Shown here: positions 8,067 through 14,014 of the stretch, in pieces | How the letters are laid out: each line of letters begins with the position of its first letter | Numbering within the stretch: the stretch's first letter is position 1 | From: a virus | IMG/VR virus record: IMGVR_UViG_3300050821_002508 | Location: 1 to 56,011 of that record | Strand: one strand, 5' to 3' | Length of the DNA: 56,011 nt | The notes under the pieces: generated by a model | Database searches by the model: none | Told to the model about the DNA's origin: nothing | What the model saw: the letters and a program-made list of their open reading frames with translations, nothing else | Program-made: the position numbers and the translations under genes

Positions 8067-8456
8067 GTGTTTTTCCGCTTGCATTCGTTCGAGCGTAGCG
8101 TTACGTTTCGTTACATCTTGCCGCAAGTGAATCGAATCCTCAAACCTTACTTCCACGTTCAAAAGAAAAGACTTCCTCGTTGGCCGAAGAGACTTCGCAA
8201 GCATCAGCAACGAAACATCATTCTTCATTTGTTGACCGGGGACAAAGGAACGATAGCTGGCCTCTCGAAGAGGTCAGGAGTATCGCAACGTCAAGTGTGC
8301 CGAATAATGACTGGCAAGGCTTTCCAGATGTCAGCGTTCACCGTTCAGCGCGTAGCGCGTGCATTGGGAGTATCGACGGACACGTTTCTAGACGTTCTGA
8401 GTGTATATGCGCCGAAAAGAGGGTCAAGGTGTGCCGAAAAAGAGAAAGACTCATAG
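8067..8456 (+). CDS. HTH (XRE/Cro-like) transcriptional regulator
   Basis: The frame encodes up to 129 residues. Residues about 55-112 form a helix-turn-helix domain: LLTGDKGTIAGLSKRSGVSQ, then VCRIMTGK, then FTVQRVARALGVSTDTFLDVL, matching the helix pattern of Cro/CI-type domains. The start is uncertain: GTG at 8067 is the longest, and GTG at 8127 is in frame and gives a shorter N terminus. It stands alone on the plus strand near a region with the same TGTAAAGTGT decamer as the divergent early promoters, so it may regulate them. No integrase is nearby, so lysogeny is not implied. Confidence 0.65.
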   Translation: MFFRLHSFERSVTFRYILPQVNRILKPYFHVQKKRLPRWPKRLRKHQQRNIILHLLTGDKGTIAGLSKRSGVSQRQVCRIMTGKAFQMSAFTVQRVARALGVSTDTFLDVLSVYAPKRGSRCAEKEKDS

Positions 8457-8680
8457 AGACGATATTTCGTCAGATTGTATCCGAAAACAGGCCATTTACA
8501 GCCGATTTAAGCGATTATTTGCGTGTCTACAAGTCTATCCTTATCTATCACTTCCGAAAACAAGCTATGTCCCTACATTCTTTTTGTTATGTGTATGATT
8601 AGATGCATGTTAGTCGAAAGTGTAAAGTGTGCGATAGACGCCTTAAATCGTCTCTAATGCGTTTTCGAGCGTAGCACAAG
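8457..8680. other. Non-coding stretch with operator-like decamer
   Basis: I see no supported gene here. TGTAAAGTGT at 8621-8630 recurs in reverse at 12118-12127 beside an early -10-like TACAAT, suggesting a shared protein-binding site. Short open frames in this stretch are shadows of the regulator gene or lack ribosome sites. Confidence 0.35.
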
Positions 8681-8716
8681 AAAACAGGCCGTCTGTACTA
8701 GCACGGCCTGCTTTTG
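8681..8716 (-). terminator. Rho-independent terminator, probably bidirectional
   Basis: An 8-bp perfect stem (CAGGCCGT at 8685-8692 with ACGGCCTG at 8703-8710) has a 10-base loop, with A-rich bases on the left and CTTTT on the right. Read leftward it ends the early minus operon after the stop at 8737; read rightward it would stop transcription from the regulator gene. Confidence 0.8.
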
Positions 8717-8736
8717 GTAGTCGAATTGTCGATGGG

Positions 8737-9225
8737 TTAGTTTGTGTGTCGAAGTGTATCGGAATGAGCGAGAAGTGAATCGAGGAGCGTAGCTATTCCG
8801 AATTGCACGTCAACGTCATCTCCGGAATAGGTTTCGAGTGCTCGTTGCTCTTCGATTGGGTCGATTGTCGGGTCGATCTGGCGTGCAATGTCCCAAGCTT
8901 CCCTTTCCGAGGCGCGAACTGCGTCTCCGGCATTTGGCGTCCATCGGTTTCCCATTGGTTTCGATCTGGGATCATTCATGGATGCGGGAGTCTTGGCCAG
9001 ATACCCGACAACGTGGCCGAGTTCATGCGCTAAGCTCGTCCGAAGATTGAGCGATACGTCTGTAACATCTCCGGTCGAAGGAATGATGCTGATCTCAAAC
9101 TTTGGGGTATCAATCCATTGCTTCGTTTGAGGGTCCATCATTTTCCCTTCGTCATGGCTTGTTTTGCTACTGCCGGGCTTTGCGTCCGGGTCAATCGTGA
9201 TTAATACTAAAGCTTGTCGTTTCAT
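8737..9225 (-). CDS. HELGH metallopeptidase-like protein (copy 1)
   Basis: A 162-residue protein with SLAHELGHVVGY (HExxH zincin motif) near residue 68, followed about 45 residues later by SEREAWDIARQI, whose glutamate could be the third zinc ligand as in gluzincins. No signal peptide is present, so it would act in the host cytoplasm. It is the last gene of the early minus operon. A second HELGH protein with the same ligand spacing is encoded directly upstream. Shine-Dalgarno ACAGGAGA precedes the ATG. The target is unknown; modifying host proteins early in infection is a plausible role. Confidence 0.7.
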   Translation of the reverse strand: MKRQALVLITIDPDAKPGSSKTSHDEGKMMDPQTKQWIDTPKFEISIIPSTGDVTDVSLNLRTSLAHELGHVVGYLAKTPASMNDPRSKPMGNRWTPNAGDAVRASEREAWDIARQIDPTIDPIEEQRALETYSGDDVDVQFGIATLLDSLLAHSDTLRHTN

Positions 9226-9253
9226 CTGTTTATCTCCTGTGTGGGAACCATTT

Positions 9254-9305
9254 ACATGCGTTCCGGGATGCGCTCCGAATGTGGAGCGCTACCCGCAAAG
9301 CACAT
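9254..9305 (-). promoter_or_regulatory. Structured RNA element, copy A (repeat hairpin family)
   Basis: On the minus strand TTTGCGGGT and ATCCCGGAA enclose the inner stem AGCGCTCC-ACATTC-GGAGCGC, with ATGTG/CGCAT forming the outer stem. The same scaffold with different stem sequences occurs at 10952-11001 and 11323-11370. It lies between the stop of the upstream gene and the Shine-Dalgarno of the gene at 9225. Confidence 0.65.
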
Positions 9306-9763
9306 TACTTTCCGTTCAAAGCCTCTAGCACGTAAGGGGGAACCACTTCCTGTAACATTTTGTCGTGCCGAGCGTACTCTTTCATCCCGTAGTCGTGCGC
9401 CTTGCTTTTACTTGCTCCGGGAAAAATCATGTCGGCAATTTGCCAAGCTTCCCGTTCGACTGGCACATACAGTTCCCCATCTTCGCGGGTTAACCCAATC
9501 GAATGAAGCTTATCCGCCGTGCGCCATGAGTTTACCTGTATCGGAGTTTGCAGCACATTCGCGGCAAAATGTCCCAGTTCATGCGCGAATATCTGCACAC
9601 GGTTTGATTGCTCTAGTCCCATGCCGTCGCGCGTGCCTTGCGGGCACATACGCAATTCGTATTGACCGGGAGTGCTATCCGTACGCTGTTTTTTGGTGAA
9701 TAGGCCAGTCACGCAATCCTCGTCCGTTTCATACACTTTCAAAGTACCTAACAGTTTTCTCAT
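9305..9763 (-). CDS. HELGH metallopeptidase-like protein (copy 2)
   Basis: A 152-residue protein with IFAHELGHFAANVLQTP (HExxH) near residue 63 and VEREAWQIADMIFPG about 40 residues on, the same pair of motifs as the downstream neighbour. The rest of the sequence is quite different, so the two are distant paralogues or two acquisitions from one family. Shine-Dalgarno ATAGGAG stands nine bases before the ATG. Cytoplasmic; substrate unknown. Confidence 0.7.
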   Translation of the reverse strand: MRKLLGTLKVYETDEDCVTGLFTKKQRTDSTPGQYELRMCPQGTRDGMGLEQSNRVQIFAHELGHFAANVLQTPIQVNSWRTADKLHSIGLTREDGELYVPVEREAWQIADMIFPGASKSKAHDYGMKEYARHDKMLQEVVPPYVLEALNGK

Positions 9764-9785
9764 GGTCGATTCTCCTATGTGTGTT

Positions 9786-9860
9786 ACCCGCCATAGCTTT
9801 AGCGTAGGCGGGTTGACGCCTTAGAGCACGTCCACCAATGCACCTTGAAAGATGCACTGG
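9786..9860 (-). promoter_or_regulatory. Two RNA hairpins before the copy-2 HELGH gene
   Basis: On the minus strand CCAGTGCATC pairs with GGTGCATTGG (9835-9860) using two G-U wobbles that would be mismatches on the other strand, so the RNA is read leftward. A second stem pairs ACCCGCC with GGCGGGT (9786-9813). Both precede the Shine-Dalgarno ATAGGAG. The position matches the repeat hairpin family but the sequence does not. Confidence 0.5.
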
Positions 9861-9869
9861 TAGCGGGTT

Positions 9870-10088
9870 CTAATCCGCGAACGAATCCGCCGCTGCGCCT
9901 GCTAAAGCCTCGGCTATTCGTTCAAATGCCGTGCCAAACGTGATAACCTCGCCTGTAGCGAATAGAACTATCGTCACGGCAAGTATCGAAAGACTCCAGA
10001 CGCCAAATCGAAACATGAATCCCTTGCAGCGCTTGGAGCAATGCTTAATCGGATGCTTCACTGTATTTTCTCCGATCTGAACGGACAT
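9870..10088 (-). CDS. Small membrane protein
   Basis: A 72-residue protein from the ATG at 10088 (MSVQIGEN). After a Lys/Cys/His-rich N-terminal third comes one hydrophobic span (FGVWSLSILAVTIVLFATG) and an Ala-rich tail. The frame is open further upstream to 10214, but that part runs opposite the better-supported gene 10058-10249. No function is recognised. Confidence 0.5.
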   Translation of the reverse strand: MSVQIGENTVKHPIKHCSKRCKGFMFRFGVWSLSILAVTIVLFATGEVITFGTAFERIAEALAGAAADSFAD

Positions 10089-10249
10089 ACCGGACCCGAA
10101 AAACTCCCGTATGTCTCTGTTTGCCATCTCGAAATGCGAGGGGAGAGATAAGCGGCATACCACGCGCTCCAATCGGATGCGGGTAGGTTCGAGGCTTTGT
10201 GTTCCCGTTCGCATTCTTCAAGCAATTGCTTGAGAAACTGTGTCGGCAT
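10058..10249 (-). CDS. Hypothetical early protein
   Basis: A 63-residue protein (MPTQFLKQLLEECEREHK). Support comes from the canonical ATAGGAG ribosome site and the GCAA-tetraloop hairpin at 10269-10280 placed in front of it as in its neighbours. It overlaps the gene on each side. No family is recognised. Confidence 0.6.
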   Translation of the reverse strand: MPTQFLKQLLEECEREHKASNLPASDWSAWYAAYLSPRISRWQTETYGSFSGPVCPFRSEKIQ

Positions 10250-10628
10250 TGTTGTTTTCTCCTATGTTTGGCTTGCGCCATATTCCTTCAATCGTTGCTC
10301 CGTTACTTCCCAGGATTCGGCATTCCACACACTGAACGTCTATTCCATCATTCAGCATGATTTGAGATAATTCCTGTGCAGCCGCTAGCGCCATGTGTTC
10401 GCAGGATATTGCTTCCCATTTCGGTGCTTTGTGTCCGAATCGGGAGTCAAAATATTCCTGTAATCGTTCATTGTTAATGAGGAAACCCTCCGGAGTGAGT
10501 ACCTTGTCCGAGGCTTCAATCCGTACATGGTACTGATACGTCCGCGTCCGCATGGCCGCACATTTATGCGGATTGGGATGCATGGTTGAAGCATGGAATT
10601 TTCCAGCGCGTTCGAGGTTAATGAGCAT
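10218..10628 (-). CDS. Hypothetical protein, faint 6-pyruvoyl-tetrahydropterin synthase (QueD)-like pattern
   Basis: A 136-residue protein. KFHAS near the start, YQYHVRIEA, then LTPEGFLINNERLQEYFDSRFG, CEHMALAAAQ and a late VECRI follow the order of blocks seen in QueD/6-PTPS proteins. The HGH zinc pair of that family is not intact, so zinc binding and pterin chemistry are doubtful. It overlaps the upstream gene by 11 bases. If truly QueD-like it could belong to 7-deazaguanine metabolism, but no other gene of that pathway was seen. I regard this as a weak lead. Confidence 0.4.
   Translation of the reverse strand: MLINLERAGKFHASTMHPNPHKCAAMRTRTYQYHVRIEASDKVLTPEGFLINNERLQEYFDSRFGHKAPKWEAISCEHMALAAAQELSQIMLNDGIDVQCVECRILGSNGATIEGIWRKPNIGENNNADTVSQAIA
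10269..10280 (-). promoter_or_regulatory. GNRA-tetraloop hairpin before ribosome site
   Basis: On the minus strand TGGC-GCAA-GCCA forms a 4-bp stem closed by a GNRA-type loop, four bases upstream of ACATAGGAG, the ribosome site for the gene at 10249. It lies inside the 3' end of the upstream gene. Confidence 0.4.
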
Positions 10629-10806
10629 GTACCTCGCCCGCGTCTATGAGCAATTTCGCCATACGCCCATAGCTTCCTTGAAGATGCCAAGCAAGCCCGG
10701 AATTGACTAGGTTTTGGAACAATTCCACAATTTCTTCGCGTGAAAGTGTCCCGTTTTCATACTGGATGATCTTGTCGGTAACGTCATAATAGGGTTTGCG
10801 TTTCAT
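10618..10806 (-). CDS. Conserved small phage protein (DUF7417-like)
   Basis: A 62-residue protein with the run YDVTDKIIQYENGTLSREEI followed by LFQNLVNSGLAWHLQGSYGR. This pattern is widespread in unrelated phages and is, from memory, catalogued as a domain of unknown function (DUF7417). Its start ATG overlaps the upstream membrane-protein stop (ATGA). The function is unknown; the conservation implies a general early role. Confidence 0.75.
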   Translation of the reverse strand: MKRKPYYDVTDKIIQYENGTLSREEIVELFQNLVNSGLAWHLQGSYGRMAKLLIDAGEVHAH

Positions 10807-10922
10807 TGCTTACCCTCTGCGTCATCGGCTCCGTTATCCTCTTCACCCCATAGCAAGATCGTCAAATACGCTATGGCAGTTGAAAAGATGGAAACCAAAA
10901 ACAAAACTGCAACTGTTACCAT
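10803..10922 (-). CDS. Small single-span membrane protein
   Basis: A 39-residue protein: a hydrophobic span (VTVAVLFLVSIFSTAIAYL and on) followed by an acidic tail (GEEDNGADDAEGKQ). A strong ACATAGGAGG precedes the ATG, and its stop overlaps the next start, so translation is coupled. The likely topology is N-out with an acidic cytoplasmic tail. Function unknown. Confidence 0.7.
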   Translation of the reverse strand: MVTVAVLFLVSIFSTAIAYLTILLWGEEDNGADDAEGKQ

Positions 10923-10951
10923 TCTTTTTTCCTCCTATGTGTTTGGAACTG

Positions 10952-11001
10952 AATGCGTTCCGGGAGGTACTCCGAAAGTGGAGTACGACCCGCAAAGCAT
11001 T
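10952..11001 (-). promoter_or_regulatory. Structured RNA element, copy B
   Basis: On the minus strand an outer stem AATGC/GCATT and flanks TTTGCGGGT / TCCCGGAA enclose GTACTCC-ACTTTC-GGAGTAC. The inner stem differs in sequence from copies A and C but keeps pairing. It sits between the stop at 11000 and ACATAGGAGG of the next gene. Confidence 0.7.
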
Positions 11002-11299
11002 ACTCCCCGAGGGTGTTGTCATCTCCGGGATATTCGTCCACATCCGGCCATTCATCGCTCTGGTAGTCGTCTGGACGATCTGCCGGAACGTCTACAGGCT
11101 TCCAAGGCAGAGGTTCTGTTACCGGGTCAACAATCGGTCCACTTTCATTCTTGAACGCTACCCGCAACCCTCGCCGTAATGCTTCCTGATAGTCGCGTTC
11201 CGGAAATACGGGGCCGCGTGAAAGTACCGATTGCAAGTAATTGATACCCGCAGTGGTCAACGGTTTAATCGAGTCTTGATTCATTACTAGGTCTAGCAT
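11000..11299 (-). CDS. Hypothetical acidic early protein
   Basis: A 99-residue protein from the ATG at 11299 (MLDLVMNQDS), chosen because ACATAGGAGG stands in front of it; the frame itself is open to 11368. The C-terminal third is very acidic and proline-rich (DEWPDVDEYPGDDN). Acidic early proteins sometimes mimic DNA or bind host regulators, but nothing specific is recognised. Confidence 0.65.
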   Translation of the reverse strand: MLDLVMNQDSIKPLTTAGINYLQSVLSRGPVFPERDYQEALRRGLRVAFKNESGPIVDPVTEPLPWKPVDVPADRPDDYQSDEWPDVDEYPGDDNTLGE

Positions 11300-11322
11300 T
11301 GTGTTTCCTCCTATGTGGGAGC

Positions 11323-11370
11323 TAGTGCGCTCCGGAAACCCCTCTAAAGAGGGGAATCCGCAATGCACTA
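11323..11370 (-). promoter_or_regulatory. Structured RNA element, copy C
   Basis: On the minus strand TAGTGC/GCACTA form the outer stem, TTGCGGA pairs with TCCGGA around a conserved G-G mismatch, and CCCCTC-TTTA-GAGGGG forms the inner stem. Relative to copies A and B, a G-C pair has become A-T on both sides. Just downstream, CTCC-CACATA-GGAG could fold the Shine-Dalgarno itself into a hairpin. Confidence 0.7.
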
Positions 11371-11661
11371 CTCGCAGATTGTTGGATCACCACAGTCGAA
11401 GTTATTCGGGTCAAGCGGCGCGCTCTTAGGTGCGCGAGGGTCATTTGAGCGCAACGCGAATTCGACTGCATAGGCAAGGTATCGCGGGTCGTTTTCCTGT
11501 CCGGTTTTCTTGTTGATTCGTTCGATATTCGGGAGAATCAATTCGTTCGTGATACCCAGTACCGCATTTCCATCCGAATGATAGGAAGCGTATTCGCAGA
11601 TTTGAATTGCTCGCGCTATCTCATCCGGAGTCAAAATGTGCTGCAATTTAACCGTTTTCAT
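11368..11661 (-). CDS. Hypothetical early protein (first gene of the leftward operon)
   Basis: A 96-residue protein starting MKTVKLQHILTPDEIARAI. The ATG at 11661 is chosen for its AAAGGAG site; an upstream in-frame ATG at 11691 lies on the promoter. The sequence looks helical in its first half and has CGDP near the end. No family is recognised. It is the first gene after the leftward early promoter and so probably among the first expressed. Confidence 0.65.
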   Translation of the reverse strand: MKTVKLQHILTPDEIARAIQICEYASYHSDGNAVLGITNELILPNIERINKKTGQENDPRYLAYAVEFALRSNDPRAPKSAPLDPNNFDCGDPTICE

Positions 11662-11696
11662 GGCGCTCCTTTGTGGCGGAAATATCCGCATCTCGT

Positions 11697-11725
11697 TAGA
11701 TACTCCTAACAGTGAAAAGTGTCAA
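11697..11725 (-). promoter_or_regulatory. Leftward early promoter
   Basis: On the minus strand TTGACA (11720-11725) is followed after 17 bases by TATCTA (11697-11702). It directly precedes the early operon that starts at 11661. The -35 is a perfect sigma70 match. Confidence 0.7.
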
Positions 11726-11733
11726 GAATAAAG

Positions 11734-11845
11734 TGTAGAATGTTTATCACTTGTGCAATGAAAAGATTACATGGTCCTAGTACCGCTAGATAAGTAATTC
11801 TTACATAGTAGTTGACAGTGTAAACTTTACAGTGTACATTCTACA
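11734..11845. repeat. 10-bp inverted repeat spanning the divergent promoter region
   Basis: TGTAGAATGT at 11734-11743 has its exact reverse complement, ACATTCTACA, at 11836-11845. The right arm overlaps the -10 of the rightward promoter and the left arm lies just upstream of the leftward -35. This suggests a regulator-binding pair, or looping. Confidence 0.55.
11812..11840 (+). promoter_or_regulatory. Rightward early promoter with internal operator dyad
   Basis: TTGACA (11812-11817) is followed after 17 bases by TACATT (11835-11840). Between the boxes lies the perfect dyad TGTAAA-C-TTTACA (11819-11831), a natural place for a repressor. It would drive the long rightward operon. Confidence 0.75.
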
Positions 11846-12148
11846 TGCTCCTATGTGGGAGGGTTGCTTGGGACAGGAAAGTTTTTCTCCGGTACTGGGC
11901 AACCCTTCAAGCTATGGAACGAGGCGTGCATCATCTTCAAACGAGCCGGAAAACGCCAGACTTTCTAAAAAAGTGGGGGTGCTGCGTCGCCCGAAAAACA
12001 AAAAAGTTCACCCCTATGGGCAAAATTGGTTTTCAGGAATTCGGCCAGACCATCCCCGCTGGAAATACTTGAATCGTTTTCGCCGGGGGAGGAATCTAGT
12101 AGGCTAGGTCGGGAATTACACTTTACAATCTACAGAAAAAGGAGCCGT
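11846..12148 (+). other. Structured 5' leader of the rightward operon, no supported gene
   Basis: About 300 bases separate the promoter from the first well-supported start. AGGGTTGC (11860-11867) pairs with GCAACCCT (11899-11906), and a second hairpin GGGGGTG/CACCCC lies near 11976-12018. ACACTTTACA at 12118-12127, which includes most of a TACAAT box, may be a second promoter/operator. Open frames here start on or before the predicted transcript start and lack ribosome sites. It may act in antitermination or translational control. Confidence 0.45.
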
Positions 12149-12601
12149 ATGTCCGCTATCAACACCGTTCAGAAGTATTTTCCGAAAGTCGAGGAAGTCT
12201 TCGATGCCGAGGAAAACGCAACCATCGAAGTCACTCGGCGCGATGAAGCCACCTCAAAACGCCGTGCCCACGGAGAGTGTGCAATGGCGATTGCCTCCAA
12301 AAGAGTCTTTGAAGCCGATGGCGTCATTGTTTCACTCTCGAAAGCCTTCGTCGTCAAAGGTAAAAAAGCCTACCGCTATGACCTGCCGGAAAATGTCAGC
12401 CGGGAAGTCATTAGCTTTGACCGGGGATCGGGATTCTCGCCCGGTACCTATCAACTGAAAGTTCCAGCCCATGCACTCGGCAAAGCCAAGTCGCCGGGAA
12501 AGCATCCCCGCGAAAACTCGAAACGGGGCAGTCGAGCCAAGAACCAACATCACATGACACAAGGTATCCGAACCGTACTCGGATCAAAGGAGATTAGCTG
12601 A
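12149..12601 (+). CDS. Hypothetical phage protein
   Basis: A 150-residue protein from the ATG at 12149, chosen for the AAGGAG site. It opens with MSAINTVQKYF, has a middle with KAFVVKGKKAYRYDLPENVS and SFDRGSGFSPGTYQL, and a basic, disordered-looking tail. I have seen similar layouts in unannotated phage proteins but know no function. It is the first gene of the rightward operon and its stop overlaps the next start (TGATG). Confidence 0.75.
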   Translation: MSAINTVQKYFPKVEEVFDAEENATIEVTRRDEATSKRRAHGECAMAIASKRVFEADGVIVSLSKAFVVKGKKAYRYDLPENVSREVISFDRGSGFSPGTYQLKVPAHALGKAKSPGKHPRENSKRGSRAKNQHHMTQGIRTVLGSKEIS

Positions 12602-12966
12602 TGGCACAAGGAAAATACAATCACAACAAAGACTACACCTGCAAAATCTGCGGGGTGGTATCGAAAGGATGGGGTGCTCACCAACGCCACTTAGGACAAA
12701 CGCATGATATAGGGCCATCGAGTCCGAGTGCTAGGAAAAGAGCCATCGCTACGGCATTTGGCAAAGGTGGCGAAAAAGAAAAAGTCAAAAGGAATACCCA
12801 ATTACTCAAGCGGTCGCTTCCGAAGATCGTCTCTGCTCCAAGACAATCGGGAGCGTCCTATGACCAATCCGTGCCGTGGAACTTGGGTCTGGTGGACGCC
12901 TTGAACATGGCCCGGAAAAGTATCGAACGCTCCCTTGAAATCATTGAAGGTTCCAAGGGACTATAA
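12601..12966 (+). CDS. C2H2 zinc-finger-like protein
   Basis: A 121-residue protein. Residues 12-36 carry YTCKICGVVSKGWGAHQRHL plus a following H, a C2H2 finger with CxxC and spaced histidines. The middle is basic and the C terminus is helical. It probably binds DNA or RNA. It is overlapped by one base with the previous gene. Confidence 0.7.
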   Translation: MAQGKYNHNKDYTCKICGVVSKGWGAHQRHLGQTHDIGPSSPSARKRAIATAFGKGGEKEKVKRNTQLLKRSLPKIVSAPRQSGASYDQSVPWNLGLVDALNMARKSIERSLEIIEGSKGL

Positions 12967-12981
12967 CCGAAAAGAGGGCAC

Positions 12982-13386
12982 ATGGACAATCAAGAATATA
13001 TCGGAGTAGCGAATGAAACTATTGCCTGCCCTGACTGCGGTAAAAAGCAGGCCATCGCAGACGTACAACTTGAGTGGCATGACTCATTGCCGATACAAAT
13101 TCCAGTGGGCAAGTGTTTTGCTTGTGGATTTTTGTGGAGTGGAGCGAAGGCCGAGGAAGCCATCCAAAAGTACACTGATACCCGGATGGATATTTGGAAG
13201 AGAGTCGTAAAAGAACCTCTATTCCGCTTCCTCAAACATGATCCGGTGGGTCGAACCATACTATGCCTATTGGCCAATGGTCAAATCAGCCACGGTAAAT
13301 GTGCCGAGGCCATCGTGGAGAAATTCTGCCTTGGCCTTGACCCAGTACTGCCGGAATGGAAAGGATATTCGGATGCCCAAGAATAA
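12982..13386 (+). CDS. Zinc-ribbon protein of unknown function
   Basis: A 134-residue protein with CPDCGKK near residue 16 and CFACGFLW near residue 45, forming a four-cysteine ribbon, followed by a helical region (KYTDTRMDIWKRVV). The initiation region AGAGGGCACATGG gives a reasonable ribosome site. No enzyme motif is seen. Confidence 0.65.
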   Translation: MDNQEYIGVANETIACPDCGKKQAIADVQLEWHDSLPIQIPVGKCFACGFLWSGAKAEEAIQKYTDTRMDIWKRVVKEPLFRFLKHDPVGRTILCLLANGQISHGKCAEAIVEKFCLGLDPVLPEWKGYSDAQE

Positions 13387-13648
13387 AACATCGGTACGAA
13401 TCGCCAGAAACGTCCCGCGAGCGAAAATATCGGGCCTGGTCCGAAGTACCATCGAGTTTCGGGAGGCCAGTAAATCGCTCGCGGCGGGGAAGTCCATCGA
13501 ATTTACATTTCCGGTGATTCCGGAACTCAAAAACAGCGAGATGGCATTTCTGGCAGCCTTGCGCCGGAAGTTCCGGCATACCCATAAAATCTATGCTCGC
13601 AACGGGGTAATCTACTGCCTCTCGACCGAAAATGGTGCCAAACCATGA
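13373..13648 (+). CDS. Hypothetical basic protein
   Basis: A 91-residue protein (MPKNKTSVRIARNVPR), with the start chosen at the ATG that overlaps the previous gene by 14 bases and follows AAAGGAT. It contains FREASKSLAAGKSIEF and LAALRRKFRHTHKIYARNG; the charged helix-strand pattern could bind nucleic acid. Unknown. Confidence 0.55.
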   Translation: MPKNKTSVRIARNVPRAKISGLVRSTIEFREASKSLAAGKSIEFTFPVIPELKNSEMAFLAALRRKFRHTHKIYARNGVIYCLSTENGAKP

Positions 13649-13851
13649 GAATCATCGAGGAAGTTTCACAGATCATGGCCCGGCATGGCCGAAGATGCAC
13701 CGAATGCAATGGCTCTGGGCGCGTGCCGATCCCTGAATATGTGAAACGTGCGATTGGATTTAAGGCCGATGTTTGGATGTGCAATGAATGTTTCGGAACT
13801 GGCGAGACTGACCTTGCCAAGAAAGAGGCTGCTAATGCCAAATCTCGATGA
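13645..13851 (+). CDS. DnaJ-type zinc-finger small protein
   Basis: A 68-residue protein with two CxxCxGxG-like repeats, CTECNGSGR near residue 18 and CNECFGTGE near residue 46. Together they make one DnaJ-like zinc centre without a J domain. Start ATG overlaps the previous stop. Small DnaJ-finger proteins are frequent in phages; their partner is unknown. Confidence 0.7.
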   Translation: MRIIEEVSQIMARHGRRCTECNGSGRVPIPEYVKRAIGFKADVWMCNECFGTGETDLAKKEAANAKSR

Positions 13852-14014
13852 TGAAGCCTATTTCGATTCACGCGTGATGCCTTCCGCTTACGAAGAAGCC
13901 GTGCAATATCTCATGGAAAAATATTCCATCGACTTCCGGGAGGCCGAAGAAATGTACCAGGATATGATGGCCGATAAAGCCGACCAGGACCGAGATCGAA
14001 TGGAGGGATTCTAA
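13835..14014 (+). CDS. Hypothetical acidic small protein
   Basis: A 59-residue acidic protein (MPNLDDEAYFDSRVMPS) with a helix-rich, Met-rich second half (EEMYQDMMADKADQDRD). The ATG at 13835 overlaps the previous gene by 17 bases, and the stop shares one base with the ERF start. It lies directly upstream of the recombination gene, so a partner role is possible but unproven. Confidence 0.6.
   Translation: MPNLDDEAYFDSRVMPSAYEEAVQYLMEKYSIDFREAEEMYQDMMADKADQDRDRMEGF

Noticed and set aside
8180-8602. 140-residue plus-strand frame over the HTH gene
   Set aside because: A shadow of the regulator in another frame; low-complexity end and no domain.
9807-9891. tRNA-like pattern on the plus strand (GGCGGGT...ATCCGCC, with GCGGGTTCTAATCCGC)
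   Set aside because: The T-arm does not abut the acceptor, the D-arm lacks GG, and the middle hairpin pairs better on the minus strand through G-U wobbles.
11832-12107. Plus-strand open frames of 91 and 75 residues
   Set aside because: Their starts lie in the promoter -10 or at the predicted transcript start, without ribosome sites; the region folds as RNA.
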